A DNA stretch of 32,016 nt from Penium margaritaceum. Its lineage: Eukaryota; Streptophyta; Zygnematophyceae; Desmidiales; Peniaceae. The position numbers were made by a program, and so were the translations under genes. Below the pieces are notes generated by a model. That model did not search any database, was not told where the DNA came from, and was given only the letters and a program-made list of their open reading frames with translations. The DNA lies in assembly GCA_023375785.1 (NCBI GenBank), contig SZWC01007366.1, positions 84,975 through 116,990 of the forward strand, given 5' to 3'. This document shows, in pieces, positions 8,627-18,501 of the stretch (its first letter is position 1; every line of letters begins with the position of its first letter).

Positions 8627-9170
8627 ATGTGGGTGTGCAAATCCATCACTGAAGAAATTGGATGGGCACGTCTCTCAGCAAAGAAAGCTATACAGAAGGC
8701 TCTTCATGACTGGAAAGCACTAGTGCTGACGATGTACCGCCATGCGCCGTTCATGGTCACACGCTATGACATTTCTCCATTGAATTTGTCGAACGCCGAC
8801 CACACGAGCATTCAGTTGATACCGGCGGTTGGTCGCACATATGCACCACGAGCACTATCCGATGTTGCCATCATCGGTATGGAGGAAAACTGGCGAATTA
8901 CTATTATTATAACGTCAACCATGAATGACAGCCTCCTCTCCATGCAGCTGAACTTTGGAAGCATAACTGACATTGGCTCCCACATGGTCCAAAGGCACAA
9001 TTTTGATGGATGCCGGTTGGGACATCGCCTATGGCCTGTCTTCCTTCACTTGGCCCCTCCACTTTCCATAGCTAGGCCAAGAAACATCAAGGAACTTGTT
9101 GAATACACCCCTTGATCCACATCCTAAACAATTTTGTTTGGACCTTAAGCCGGGTTGGTGATAGTTTTGT
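8627..9170 (+). pseudogene. pogo/Tigger-like DDE transposase remnant
   Basis: The 162-codon frame has the layout of DDE_1 (pogo/Tigger, Tc1-mariner superfamily) transposases: helical lead-in (KKAIQKALHDWKALVLT), then SNADHTSIQLIPA where the family has N-D-x-T-G and the first catalytic Asp, then RTYAPRALSDVAIIGMEENWRIT and SSTMN-like ITSTMNDSLLSMQLNFGSITD. After about 9005 the similarity seems to continue in another frame (DAGWDIAYGLSSFTW, then IKELVEY back in the first), so at least one frameshift is present. The expected later Asp residues, a DNA-binding domain and terminal inverted repeats were not found. The start shown is the first ATG. Assignment is by pattern memory, so moderate confidence. 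Confidence 0.55.
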
Positions 9171-9662
9171 ATTTGGAATAAAGGTAATTGACGTTATCTC
9201 TCCAAAAGGCATCAGACGCCTTGTTTAAAAGCACATCAACACCTCATCCTTGTGCAACTCGGGTTTTTCTAAAGGCACATATGATGGGTCAAGAAGGTCG
9301 GGCACCTTTAATGTGACACTCTGTGTGTGTCCTTCAATGTAAGTATTTGCTTTGCATGTATCGATCAATGGTACTGTATGGTTGTCACTGACCAACTATG
9401 CCATCCGATTGCTCATACTTTAGGCCCACCTCTTGGAAAAATCCAAGGCTAATGAAAGATTAATATATTTTTATGTCACTAGGAAAATCCACATGACCAC
9501 CCGTTATTTGTCATCTAAACTATGTTACATTATTGCATGTACTCTTTTTGAGTAAAAAGGCTACATACTCACAAGCTGTTTATGCGGTAAAGATGGAATT
9601 GATACACCGTACATCGTAACTCCCATGTTTTATCCACTTATTTCCATATCGCATGGATAAAT
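9171..9662. other. unassigned AT-rich DNA, about 490 bp
   Basis: Stops in every frame; no repeat or recognisable protein. It is probably old decayed sequence. Confidence 0.4.
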
Positions 9663-9905
9663 GTGGATTAAGCAAGTTTTGTCCGGTATCTGAACGGGCC
9701 AAAATCTGTGACTAAAGGTGCCAACAAGTGGCTGAACTTATCACCTTGAGAGCGTTTGCTTCGATCACTATCACACCATTCTTGCACAGTGGTTGGTTTT
9801 TCCACCACTCTGCAAGCGAGTTTGTGTATCTCATCCAGATGCGAGGTTTGGTGGGCAACCACAACCCGCAAGTGGAGAGAACAATTCAATGCATGGAGAG
9901 TACAA
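9663..9905 (-). pseudogene. fossil gypsy pol N-terminus related to element G
   Basis: On the minus strand, bases around 9690-9800 align well with G 24780-24890: ACCACTGTGCAAGA, GATCGAAGCAAACGCTCTCAA and GCACCTTTAGTC match almost base for base. G encodes the region before its protease here (TTVQELCNTVIEANALKAM). The fossil copy is frame-broken (TTVQEWCDSDRSKRSQGDKF). The fragment lies in the opposite orientation to G and to the gag fossil at 11245-12085, so it is likely a separate insertion or was inverted. Confidence 0.68.
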
Positions 9906-11244
9906 CCACAACCTTTTAACTCCTAAAAAATAGGAAGGATAAAGATACCCATTTCCCCACGTGTCATCAAGCGCGACCCTTGTTCTCGCACTGTTTGGAA
10001 GAAAACAACCCATTCGCCCTTGCGTAAGAGAAGTAAGCCTGATTCATATGTGCCTCTGATTTATAAGCCATATTCATCCACTGCTGATGTCGACTTCTCC
10101 ATTTAATAGTATGTGGTTATAATTGTTTATTGGAGGGATACATGAGGCATTTTTCATAAAGTTTTCTTCCCTATGGTCAGTAAGTCGTTAGCGTACATGT
10201 CACATGCCTCGTGCAGAGAGTCATGTTGATGGAGTAAAGCATGGGTGCAATGTTCATTTATAGGAAGTAGTGTGTTTTGCACATTAAACTGGTAAGGAAG
10301 ACAAGGTTGGCAATTTATACATGCACAAGTGTACCTTGAGCGCCTGCATGCACGCAACCCAGTGAGCACAAGATGGGCTGCACAAGGCACTCCATCCGAG
10401 CATCCAGTTTTTGAACACCCCATGCAGCGTTGATATTATTGGTGTCATCGAATGAACTAGCGTCCAAACCTGTTTTCGAACGTGTTAGGTTGTCGATGCC
10501 ATCAATGACACGGACTGACCAATGGGGGTTCACCTTCGTTTGCTTGGACAAAGATCACTAATCAGCAACCGCCATGTGTGGATGTAATGTGTGTCCACGT
10601 CCATTGATTGCCGTTGCTTTCATCCAAGGATGGGGAATATGACATGCAATAGGGGAAGTGAGTGCTGGGAGGAAGGGGGAGGGCTGCTTCGTGCACGTGT
10701 TTGTACATCTTTGCCTTTTTTGTCATGCGTGACCGTTTGATGTACATAGACGTGGCTGTGTCACCGTGATGAATTAGCTGGCTTGTGAATTAGATGACCT
10801 TGTGTGTGGTGTGTTGGTCAGTTTACTTGGTTTGTTCCTTGTTTTGTGTCCCTCGCTTACACACAATGCCCCAGCCAGACCACACGGTATGATCACATAA
10901 CGATACTCCACATCGAGGATAAGCCAAGTAAGTTTGGGACATGGGATACATGGAATCATTAGTTTGCAAAACCAAAAAGTAGCAAGCCCTCTCTTCAGTA
11001 AGCATGACAGTTTTGTAACTACACGACTAATTCATGAGGTTGAGAACACCTGTCCTCTCTCCCAATCTCCCACCTCACGCCAAGAGTTGGCACCCCGCTC
11101 GTACCAGCATAACCCCCTGTCGGATGACATCACATTTGTGTTTGAAGTTGTCATGTTTTGGTTGCAGGACCACTAAAGTGGTGGTTCAAGTGAGGGGTCA
11201 AAGAGTGGGGTGCACAGTGCTCTTACCTTCAGTAGCAGCCAATA
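9906..11244. other. unassigned AT-rich DNA, about 1.3 kb
   Basis: Old-looking sequence with stops in all frames apart from one short minus-strand frame at 10315-10551 listed separately. I see no repeat, LTR edge or RNA gene. The right-hand 100 bp may already be decayed gag, since 11245 onward aligns with G. Confidence 0.4.
10315..10551 (-). other. 78-codon reading frame of unknown nature
   Basis: The frame starts at TTG (no ATG upstream; two stops directly precede it) and ends at TAA. The peptide (HWSVRVIDGIDNLTRSKTG, then DASSFDDTNNINAAWGV) is compositionally normal, unlike the low-complexity frames elsewhere, so it may be a fragment of a real protein or exon. I do not recognise it. The neighbours are decayed transposons. 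It could also be chance in AT-richer DNA. Confidence 0.25.
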
Positions 11245-12085
11245 CCGTGGGAGACCTTCTATATCATTATGTAGAAGAAGTGTACCCAATATGAGGAGGT
11301 ACAAATGGCCTTCAATAAGCTAAAGAGATTCAATGAACTAGGTAGCTTGCTTGAGCTTGCCTTTGAAAGTACACTATGCTTGTGGAGGAAGCCAAAAGCT
11401 TCACTAAGGGTAATGGTATCTAGACATTCATGTACGTGTATAGCTCAATAGTGGAGTATGTACATGACAACCTTGCCAGTGAGAATCTAAAGGACAAGAT
11501 CAACACAACAACATGCCATGCTTGGACAAGATGGATGGTGTTGCATGCCTACTCAAATTAGATGTATGCGGGGAACTTAAAATACCAATTGAATGCACGG
11601 TTGAACGTGCGTGCATAGCAAGGCTGCCACATGTGAATAGATACCGCACAATCTAGATGGACACCTAGGCACTTAGATGGGGCTAAGGTCAAGCATCCGT
11701 TGAACCCATAGTCTGGAAGATTGGTAAGCACAAGGTATCCAATCAAAATCACAGCCGTAGAGCAATGAGCTACAAGCGGCGCGTGAGCATTGCGTCCCAA
11801 CCTTCCACGAGGAGATTTTTCACAACCATGTGCAGCTTAACTACTTGAGGACTTAGTACCATTAGGTTGCCTGTGGTGAACAAGAGGCCGCGAAATCGGC
11901 TATAACCCCAGCACTTCGAGGAGATGTCATGGTAGGAGGCCACGAGCAGGGCAGTGGACTGGGTAGTGGCCGTGGCAATGGGCATGACCGTAGAAAGGGA
12001 CAAGATTGTGTTGCAGGTTTTCCCCATCCTTGAGTGATTTTAGTAGGGACCATTGAAGGGGGGAATGGATCACGGGTGTGGAAAC
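11245..12085 (+). pseudogene. fossil gypsy gag related to element G, CpG-depleted
   Basis: This aligns over about 840 bp with G gag 23770-24610. Examples: GTGGGAGACCTTCTATATCAT against GTGGGAGGCCTTCTGCGCGAT, AAGGACAAGATCAACACAACA against AAGGACAAGACCACCACAACA, and the Gly/Arg-rich tail with GGTTTTCCCCATCCTTGAGTGA against GGTTTTCCCCACCCCTGAGTGA. All frames are broken. Differences are dominated by C-to-T and G-to-A, and CpG sites of G are mostly TG or CA here, so this is a much older, deamination-worn relative of G. Similarity fades at about 12085, just past the GGATCACG match to the region upstream of the pol of G. Confidence 0.8.
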
Positions 12086-12509
12086 CTGTCTTTAAGAAAA
12101 GGTATGAAGATTTTTTCCATTTGGACAAAAGTACCATGTACCGTGAAGCATGGATATTCTAGCAAACATGTCCACACTTTTGTGAAAACATCCCATTTGA
12201 CAATGCCTCAAACAAGAACAACCATTCATCTCCCATGCTTGAAAATTAACACAATGCCATCCATCATAATCGATTACACCCAATACTGCGAGGCTGTTGA
12301 CACCATCCATCATAATTGACCCAATCATGCAATTGCTTTTGCTGAGAGTCCTTCACGAGACATGGTTGGCATAAATGGCATGGGTTGGCATGAATTGTCC
12401 TGACCACCAGGGTAGGTTCAACATGCAACTCAACGCACCATGTGGGGCCTACTAGGGACCACACATTCCAAGCGGGGAAAACTAAGAGATGTTATCTTTT
12501 GTATGTTTT
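12086..12509. other. unassigned DNA with a short direct repeat
   Basis: No gene seen. CCATCCATCATAAT occurs twice, near 12257 and 12302, as an imperfect direct repeat about 45 bp apart. This is probably minor local duplication. Confidence 0.4.
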
Positions 12510-12890
12510 GGATCAGATTATCCACTACACTCACCTGGATCCACCTCCTGGCCACTACTAAGTCTTATTGAGTCCAGTTGGGCCTTTTTGGCCCTCTTTG
12601 AGTTGAGTCTCTCTTGGATCAAGGCTGGCACATCCTTACCCTAACTGGTAACTTCATTCAGATGTAGTGGGGTTATAGCCTTTGCCATGAGAGGGAGGCT
12701 AATACAGTGGTGTGCTTGTGGGTCATGATAGCTAATCGTCAACCGTGTCACAAACTCCACAGGTTGGATCGTGGCCATGAGTTCCTAGAAAACGTGGATG
12801 CATTATCTGTTGAGAACGGTATTTTTACCATCTCTCCACCCCTGTTACAAAACAACAACATAGTGTGCTCAAGTGCAAGACGTGCATAAA
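12510..12890 (+). pseudogene. fossil copia integrase core
   Basis: Plus-strand remnant. The clearest part, 12700-12870, reads WVMIANRQPCHKLH, then LDRGHEFLENVDALSVENGIF, and aligns with the integrase of A (LVMAERQSRHTLHTFRSDHGGEFLG...FFAEHGIF). The second catalytic Asp is retained as LDRGHEF and the region for the Glu is destroyed (QNNNIVCSS). Upstream bases near 12630-12680 also match in nucleotide order but not in frame. No LTR or other domain is attached. Confidence 0.75.
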
Positions 12891-13157
12891 TCATGATGTG
12901 ATTTGTTCCATTTATTTTGTGTGCGGTTTTCTCGAATCCTTATCCATTGAAGGCTTCTCCTAATATCCGCGGGCCTAGAATCGCGTAGTCCATTGCTATT
13001 ACATGTCATGTAGTACAAGCTGTGGTACGGCAATCATGCCGATCTTCTTCTTGCTTGCGTACAAGGCTCCTTGTCCTACATCCGGTACAGAATGGACAAA
13101 CAGGGGTCCCATCTCATTGTTGAATGTGTGCGTTTCTTGCCATCTCCCTATGGTTGT
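12891..13157. other. unassigned DNA where a 3' LTR of element D would be expected
   Basis: This lies directly beyond the polypurine tract of D, yet it does not start with TG and does not match the 5' LTR of D (20320-20684) by eye. An 86-codon minus frame runs through it and the tail of D (12999-13259); I do not recognise the peptide. See findings. Confidence 0.45.
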
Positions 13158-13167
13158 CTCCCCCATG
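13158..13167 (-). other. polypurine tract of element D
   Basis: GTCATGGGGGAG on the minus strand, the same tract as in C and E, about 100 bp after the pol stop. What follows (ACAACCATAGGG) is not an LTR start. Confidence 0.68.
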
Positions 13168-13262
13168 ACCCACAGCCGAATAGAGCATAAGCCAACCACA
13201 GGCACGAAACTGACGTCACGAGCAGTGACGATAGATGGTACACAGACATGTACTTGCACAAC

Positions 13263-13718
13263 AGCTCAATCTGGAACATTACGAGCGCATAACAATCCAA
13301 CCGCGTGAACGGCTGCCTTGAAGACGTTGCTGCTCAGTGCCTTTGTGGGGAAATCAGCTCGCTCCTTTCTGGTGTCTACCCACACGATTTGGACATTGCC
13401 GGCAGCCACCCGCTCACGCACAAAATGGTGTTCAACATTGATATGCTTCGTGCGAGTGTGATGCATGCCATCGTGTTCAGAAATTGCCTTCGTGCTTTGG
13501 CTGTCACAGCGCAGCGTAATGTAACGGATAGGGACACGCAATTGCTGAAACAGGCGACACAACCAGACACTCTCACAGGTGCCTGCGCCAAGAGCAATGT
13601 ACTCAGCCTCACTGGAGCTGTGCGCCACGCAACCTTGCTTACCACTTTTCCACGAGATCGCCGTCCCCCCAACAAGGAAGATGTAGCCTATGTGGCTACG
13701 CGCATCAACGTCAAGCGC
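13263..13718 (-). pseudogene. copia D RNase H and pol C-terminus
   Basis: The minus frame 13628-13266 carries SSSEAEYIALGAGTCESVWL (catalytic Glu), RCDSQSTKAISEH (catalytic Asp), HHTRTKHINVEHHFVRE, VWVDTRKERADFPTKAL and the terminal GLLCARNVPD. The N-terminal part of RNase H (SHIGYIFLVGG then TAISWKS) lies upstream near 13640-13715 and is separated by a stop at 13719-13721 (SDW to SD-stop, TGG to TAG) and apparently a frame change. RNase H removes the RNA strand during cDNA synthesis. This domain serves as the yardstick for the deletions in C and E. Confidence 0.85.
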
Positions 13719-14762
13719 CTAGTCACTGTCAGTGTATCCATCAACGACCACTGACATCTGTGCCCGGTAGCAAAGACCGGCACGAACAGTGGAGAGCGCA
13801 TACCTGACGATGCGCAGTGCTGCCTCCATGTGTCGAACTCTAGGACATTGTGAGAGCTGGGCAAGGAAGTTCACTACGAAGGCAACATCTGCCCGTGTAG
13901 TGGTAGCCAGGTACATCACAGACGGTATCACTCTCAGATAGTCAGTCACCTCCAATGTCTCCCCCAGCTTTGACACGTCCAGTGTCTTCAGCAGCCGTTG
14001 TCCAGCGGGCGTCATCGGTGTAGAAGCGGTAGGAACAGCCTCAATATGGGAGGCAAAGCGCTCCCCCAGGCTCTTGACATACGTGGCCTGGTGAACATGG
14101 AGAACACGGCGAGCACGGTCACGCTCGAGCTCCATGCCTAGAAAGACTCGGGCCGGACCCAGGTCTTTCATTTTGTACGTGGACTGCAGCAAGGACTTGA
14201 CCGAGGTGACTGCGTCACGACTGGGTGATGCGATGAGTAGGTCATCGACATAAACGAGGATGGCCGCGAAGGGTGCCGACAATGGAGTGACGAAAAGGGA
14301 AGGATCAACGGTGCTTCACCGGTACCCCCCTTTCTCCAATGTTGAGGTGATCTTCTGATTCCATCACCTGGGAGACTGTTTGAGGCCGTACAGGGCCTTG
14401 CGCAATCTCCAGACCCTGACTGTGCCATCCGCAAACCCTCAAGGCTGAATCATATGGATCTCTTCCTCCAGACGTCCGTGTAGGAAGGCATTGTTGATGT
14501 CCATCTGCTCGAGCTCCCAGTCATGATGTGCAACAAGGCTGAGGAGAGCTCGAGCAGTGGTGTAGCGGCCGACTGGGGCAAACATCGTGTCAAAGTCAAC
14601 GCCGGCGATCTGGGAGAAACCCTTGGCCGTAAAACGTGCCTTGTACTTGTCGAGCTCGCCGTTGGGCTTGTACTTGCGTCGAAAGACCCATCGCGCATCA
14701 ATGGCCTTGCGACCTGACGGCAGATCAACGAGCTCATACAAGGGGTGGTCATCTAGAGCTCA
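13719..14762 (-). pseudogene. copia D reverse transcriptase
   Basis: RT blocks in order: YELVDLPSGRKAIDARWVF, YKARFTAKGFSQIAGVDFD, TMFAPVGRYTTARALLSLV, QMDINNAFLHGRLEEEIH, then ILVYVDDLLIASPSRDA with the catalytic YVDD intact (about 14240-14260), YKMKDLGPARVFLGMEL, and YLATTTRADVAFVVNFLAQ. The frame is interrupted by a TGA at 14760-14762, a stop near 14439, two further TGA codons near 14310-14370 and a TAG at 13719. The changes I can compare fit CGA to TGA or TGG to TAG. Not functional as a protein. Confidence 0.87.
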
Positions 14763-14792
14763 AAGCTCATCACGCATGGCAGCCTCCCACTG

Positions 14793-16088
14793 CTATGAGT
14801 CAGGTGTTGCGCGTGCCTGTCGGGCCGTGGTGGGATCGGGCGACGAGGGTGACGTAGCGGCAGTAGTGGCATGACACTCTGCGATGCTGCCAAGAATGGC
14901 GGCGTCTAGGGCTTGCTCATGCTCTGTTAGGAGCAGTGCATAGCCAAGGGCAGAGCTGGGGTGGACAACCCCGGTGGCTAAGCCCAAGGCATCCATGCTG
15001 GTCGGCAAAGCTGGCGACTGCGCAAGTTGTGACTGCAACGCTCGAGAGTGAGGTGTAGAGATGCTCTGAGAGCGTGTGGGGAGAGCACGTAGACGACCAC
15101 CACGAACAAAGGGAGAGACAGGGGCCGGACCGGAGGGAGCAGCAAGGGCTGACATGGCAGGAGCCGGCGGACTCGACACTTGGAGCGGACTAGAGGGGGT
15201 TGCGGAGGATTGCGCAGGCGACACGAAGTCGGGCGCAGACGGGGAGGACAAGGCAGGAGAAGCCGGAGCGGTGGGCGGCAAGCCCGTAAAGAGACGTGCA
15301 GAGTCTGTGTCAGACTCGGAAGGCCGCACCGAGGGTGAAGGATGCTGATTGGAGACACCAGCAGGACCCGCGGGAACAGTAGGGACAGCAGGGCCGACCT
15401 CCCCACGCAACCGAGAGAGTGGCAGAAGGGAGTCCGAGGTGACAGGACGACTGAGGTCACGGAGGAAGAGGGACTCAAAGAACAGGGCATCACGAGACTC
15501 CACAACACGCTGGCGCTCTGGATCCCAGAAGCGCCAGGCTTTAGACTGGGAGGAGACACCCAGGAAGGGGCAGAGGCGACCACATGGGGAGAGCTTCCCA
15601 TCGCGAAGGTCCTCGGGGAGCCAGACAGACGCAACACAACCCCAAACACGAGCGAGGTGAAGATCCGCGCGGGCGCCAGACCAACGCTCAAAAGGGGTGA
15701 CTGTGAGCACGAGGGGACCGCGGGGGACACGGTTCCAGACCCAGGTCATGTAGCACATCGCCTGAAAGGCGAACAAAGGAGACAGACCAGACTTAGACAG
15801 GAGAGTCCGAACGTCATCGGTAAGTGTCTGGTTCCAACGTTCAGAGACACCGTTTTGCTGGGGTGTGTAAGGAGCGGAGGTCTCCAAACACACCCCCTTA
15901 GACTCAAGGAGGCGGGCGGTGGGTCCAAGGAATTCACCGTCGCGATCAGTACAGAAGACACGTAGGGAGCACTGACACGACCGTTCTTCTTGCAAGAGCC
16001 AAGAATCGAGGACTGCGCAAACATCACTGTTCTGGTGAAGAGCAAGAATCCAACAAAATCGAGAGAAGTCATCAGTGAGGCACATACC
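14793..16088 (-). pseudogene. copia D integrase core, C-terminal block and Ser/Pro/Ala linker
   Basis: Continuous coding from about 16088 (MCLTDDFSRFCWILALHQN) to a TAG at 14793-14795. The second catalytic Asp is in FCTDRDGEFLGP (about 15947) and the Glu in QQNGVSERWNQTL (about 15842). The block KAWRFWDPERQRVVESRDALFF follows near 15530-15480. From about 15400 to 14800 comes a spacer of about 200 residues rich in Ser, Pro and Ala that links to RT. The longer frame upstream of 16088 is a shadow; true coding upstream is in the frame of the next feature, so a one-base frameshift lies near 16075-16090. Confidence 0.85.
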
Positions 16089-16843
16089 TTCCGGCTCCCC
16101 CAAGAAACTCATGGGGGAGGGGACCCATGACGTCAGCATGAACAAGATGAAGGGGATGGGAGGATTGGGAAGCAGAGAGGGCAAAAGGAGAGCGGTGCAT
16201 CTTGCCCTGGGCGCAATCGAGACAGTCAGAGGGGTAGGGCGCCGGAAAAGTAGACGGGGTAAGACCAAGCGCAGGTTGGAGGCGGAGCATGCTGGTGATG
16301 GCATCAGTGTGAACGTGCCCGAGACGACGATGCAAGAGATGAACATGGGCAGGAGAAAGAGAGGGAGCGACGTGGAAGAGAGAGGCGCCAACAGAGGGGG
16401 TGGAGGATGCAAGAAGAGGAACACAATAGAGCTGGTCACATTTGACACCCTGAAGGACGACACGACCGGAGGAGCGAAGACGGACAGTGTCGACCCCTTG
16501 ACTAGCAGAGAAATCCATGCCCTGATCATCTAGAGAGGTCACCGACAGCAAGCTGAGTTCCGAAGAAGGCACATAGAGGATGTCAGGCAAGAACAACACG
16601 CCACTGGGGCCGACGAAGCGGACGACGCCAAACCCCTGAACACGAAGCAACTGCCCAGACCCGATGCGGACAAAACGAACAGGACCGGCAGGAGGCACGG
16701 ACCGACATCATGTGATTGGTGGCCCGGGAGTCAAGGACCCAGAAGCCACCTGAGACCCAAACCCGGGGAAGGACACCACAGGTAGCAACAGTGCTAACAT
16801 GAGGGGATGACGAGGCGCACGCGGCAAGGCGACGAGGAAGCAC
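16072..16843 (-). pseudogene. copia D protease and pre-integrase domain
   Basis: The protease motif reads WVLDSRATNHMMS near 16720-16760, with Arg replacing the Gly of DSGA, so the enzyme would be dead; it lies in a different frame from the flanking coding. Downstream, GPVRFVRIGSGQLLRVQGFG and LPDILYVPSSELSLLSVTSL are the usual post-protease blocks. The HHCC zinc domain has HLLHRRLGHVHTD (His at about 16332) and CLDCAQGK (Cys at about 16215), and VHADVMGPLP gives the first integrase Asp (about 16134). The frame ends at the TGA 16072-16074 because of the frameshift noted for the integrase. Confidence 0.83.
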
Positions 16844-17292
16844 AAACGACTACCAGTACTGGACCCACGAAATAGACGCAGATGAACATCCAAGAACATG
16901 ACCAGGGGGATCCCCACGAAGGACAGAGTAAGTATGACATGAGGAACCTCTGGCCATCGCAGCGACACTCTCGCCTCCCTGATCACGCAGGTGAAGACGC
17001 TAAAGAAGGGACTGCTCCAGCTCGCGCTCGCCGGCGACGGAGGGTGCCGGGACGGAGCAGGGAACCCCAAGGAGGGAGGAAGCCATAGGGGAGACGGTGG
17101 TCCTGAGTATGCACGTGCCCCATACGGCGGTGGCCAATCCCAGGGAAATGCGGACGTTGGAGGTGGAGGGAGGACACCGGCAGTGGAGTAGGCCTGTGCA
17201 GAGGAGAGACCTGTGGACTACGTCAAGGAGGTGGAGCTGGAGCTGGACGTGGAGCTGGTGCTTGAGGTAGATGAGGAGCTGCTTGAGAGAGC
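16844..17292 (-). pseudogene. copia D gag-protease connecting region
   Basis: A low-complexity, Ser- and Pro-rich stretch between the zinc knuckle and the protease, with a run of Ser/Thr codons near 17230-17290 and a Pro/Tyr stretch near 17080-17180. Frames are ambiguous here: the gag frame stays largely open, but the protease motif lies in another frame, so at least one indel falls in this interval. No domain is recognisable. Confidence 0.55.
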
Positions 17293-18501
17293 CTAGTGGA
17301 CACTCATGGTGCGGGCAAGGCAAAGATCATTAGGCGGCGCAGAACACTTCCGAGCAGAGTGCTCAGAAGAGCCACAGTTCGAACACACCACCTCGCCAGG
17401 AACCCGAGAGGGGGAGTCAGAGGGCTTCCCCTTACCCTTGCCCTGGTCGCGACCGCGGCCGCGGCCCTGAGAGGCAAGAGCTGAAGCGACAGAGGAGGAA
17501 GTGGATGACATGGTAGAGGTAGAGGTGGATCCAGAGGAAGAGGCAAGAGAGGTGACAGCAGCAACCCCAGCAACTGCAGAATGGTGAAGAAGCTTGTTTT
17601 GCAGGCTGGTCCACCAAGCAGCAAGACGCTCTGCGGCAAAGTCCCACAGTGCTCCAACATCAGGAGGGGATTGAGGCGGCACAGGCTGGGACGCGAGGCG
17701 CTGCAGTTCATCGGCTTTGACGTCACGAAGAAGGTCAAAAAGTTCCGGGATCAACCCATTGACCATGGTGAGCACCGTCGAGAGCTGGCCGGGCGCAGCA
17801 GTGTCAAGCTCACGAAGCAACTTGAGCCCGCGTGCCCAATACGCATCGGCCGATTTGTCCGCACGCATTATGAGCGTGTTGAACTGCACGGTGAGTGTGC
17901 TTTGAGCGGCATGGCCACTGATAAAGGAGCGGCGGCGAAGCATGGTGTATGCGCTGATAGGGTTAGCAGGGCGTAGGCCGGCAGGATCTGCGTTGTATGT
18001 GCCAACATCATCAACAAGCATCTCAGGTGCGGCGGCGATGAGAGCGCGGACAGTGCGAGCAGACTCATCAGCGATAGGCGTGAAAGGCGGAACTGCAGGG
18101 AAGTAATACTACCACAGGCGTTCCCCTTGAGCCCAGGCACTGAAGCGAGTTTCCCAAGTAGAGAAATCAAGCCCGGTAGCGAGGACAGGGGGTTGTGAGA
18201 AGAAGTCATGCTGGCAGGCCGCGGCGACAGTGGTGGCAGCAGGTGCAACGGCAGAGGAGTTGGCAGAATCAGTGGTAGCGGCAGGCGGCGTGGAGGAGGC
18301 ACCAGCACTGGTGTTGGCAGGAGTGCCAGAGACAGAGGCAGCAAGGAGACGCTTGAGGACGAGAGCAGCGACTTCATGAGCAAATGCAGCGCGATTGTCG
18401 TTCGCGACTTTGAGGCGATCTTCAGCCTCTCGCTGAGCCTCGCGAGCGAGGTGCAGCTGGCGTTGCAGGTCAGCTATAACTGACTCGTCGTCACCAGGCA
18501 T
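17293..18501 (-). pseudogene. copia D gag with zinc knuckle
   Basis: I chose the ATG at 18501 (MPGDDESVIADLQRQLHL) because a predicted coiled coil rich in Leu, Arg and Glu follows at once. An Ala/Thr/Ser-rich stretch (about 18200-18350) precedes the gag core (LDFSTWETRFSAWAQGERLW, then FNTLIMRADKSADAYWARGLKLLRELD). A basic Gly/Arg/Lys patch leads to the zinc knuckle CX2CX4HX4C at 17344-17385 (CSNCGSSEHSARKC). The frame is broken by TAG 18109-18111, most simply TGG to TAG, and ends at TAG 17293-17295, which may itself be a nonsense change since gag and pol are fused in family A. Confidence 0.82.

Noticed and set aside
14978..15730. A 250-codon minus-strand frame in the integrase-linker region of D
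   Set aside because: It is a shadow of the integrase and linker frame 16088-14793, which carries the recognisable motifs.
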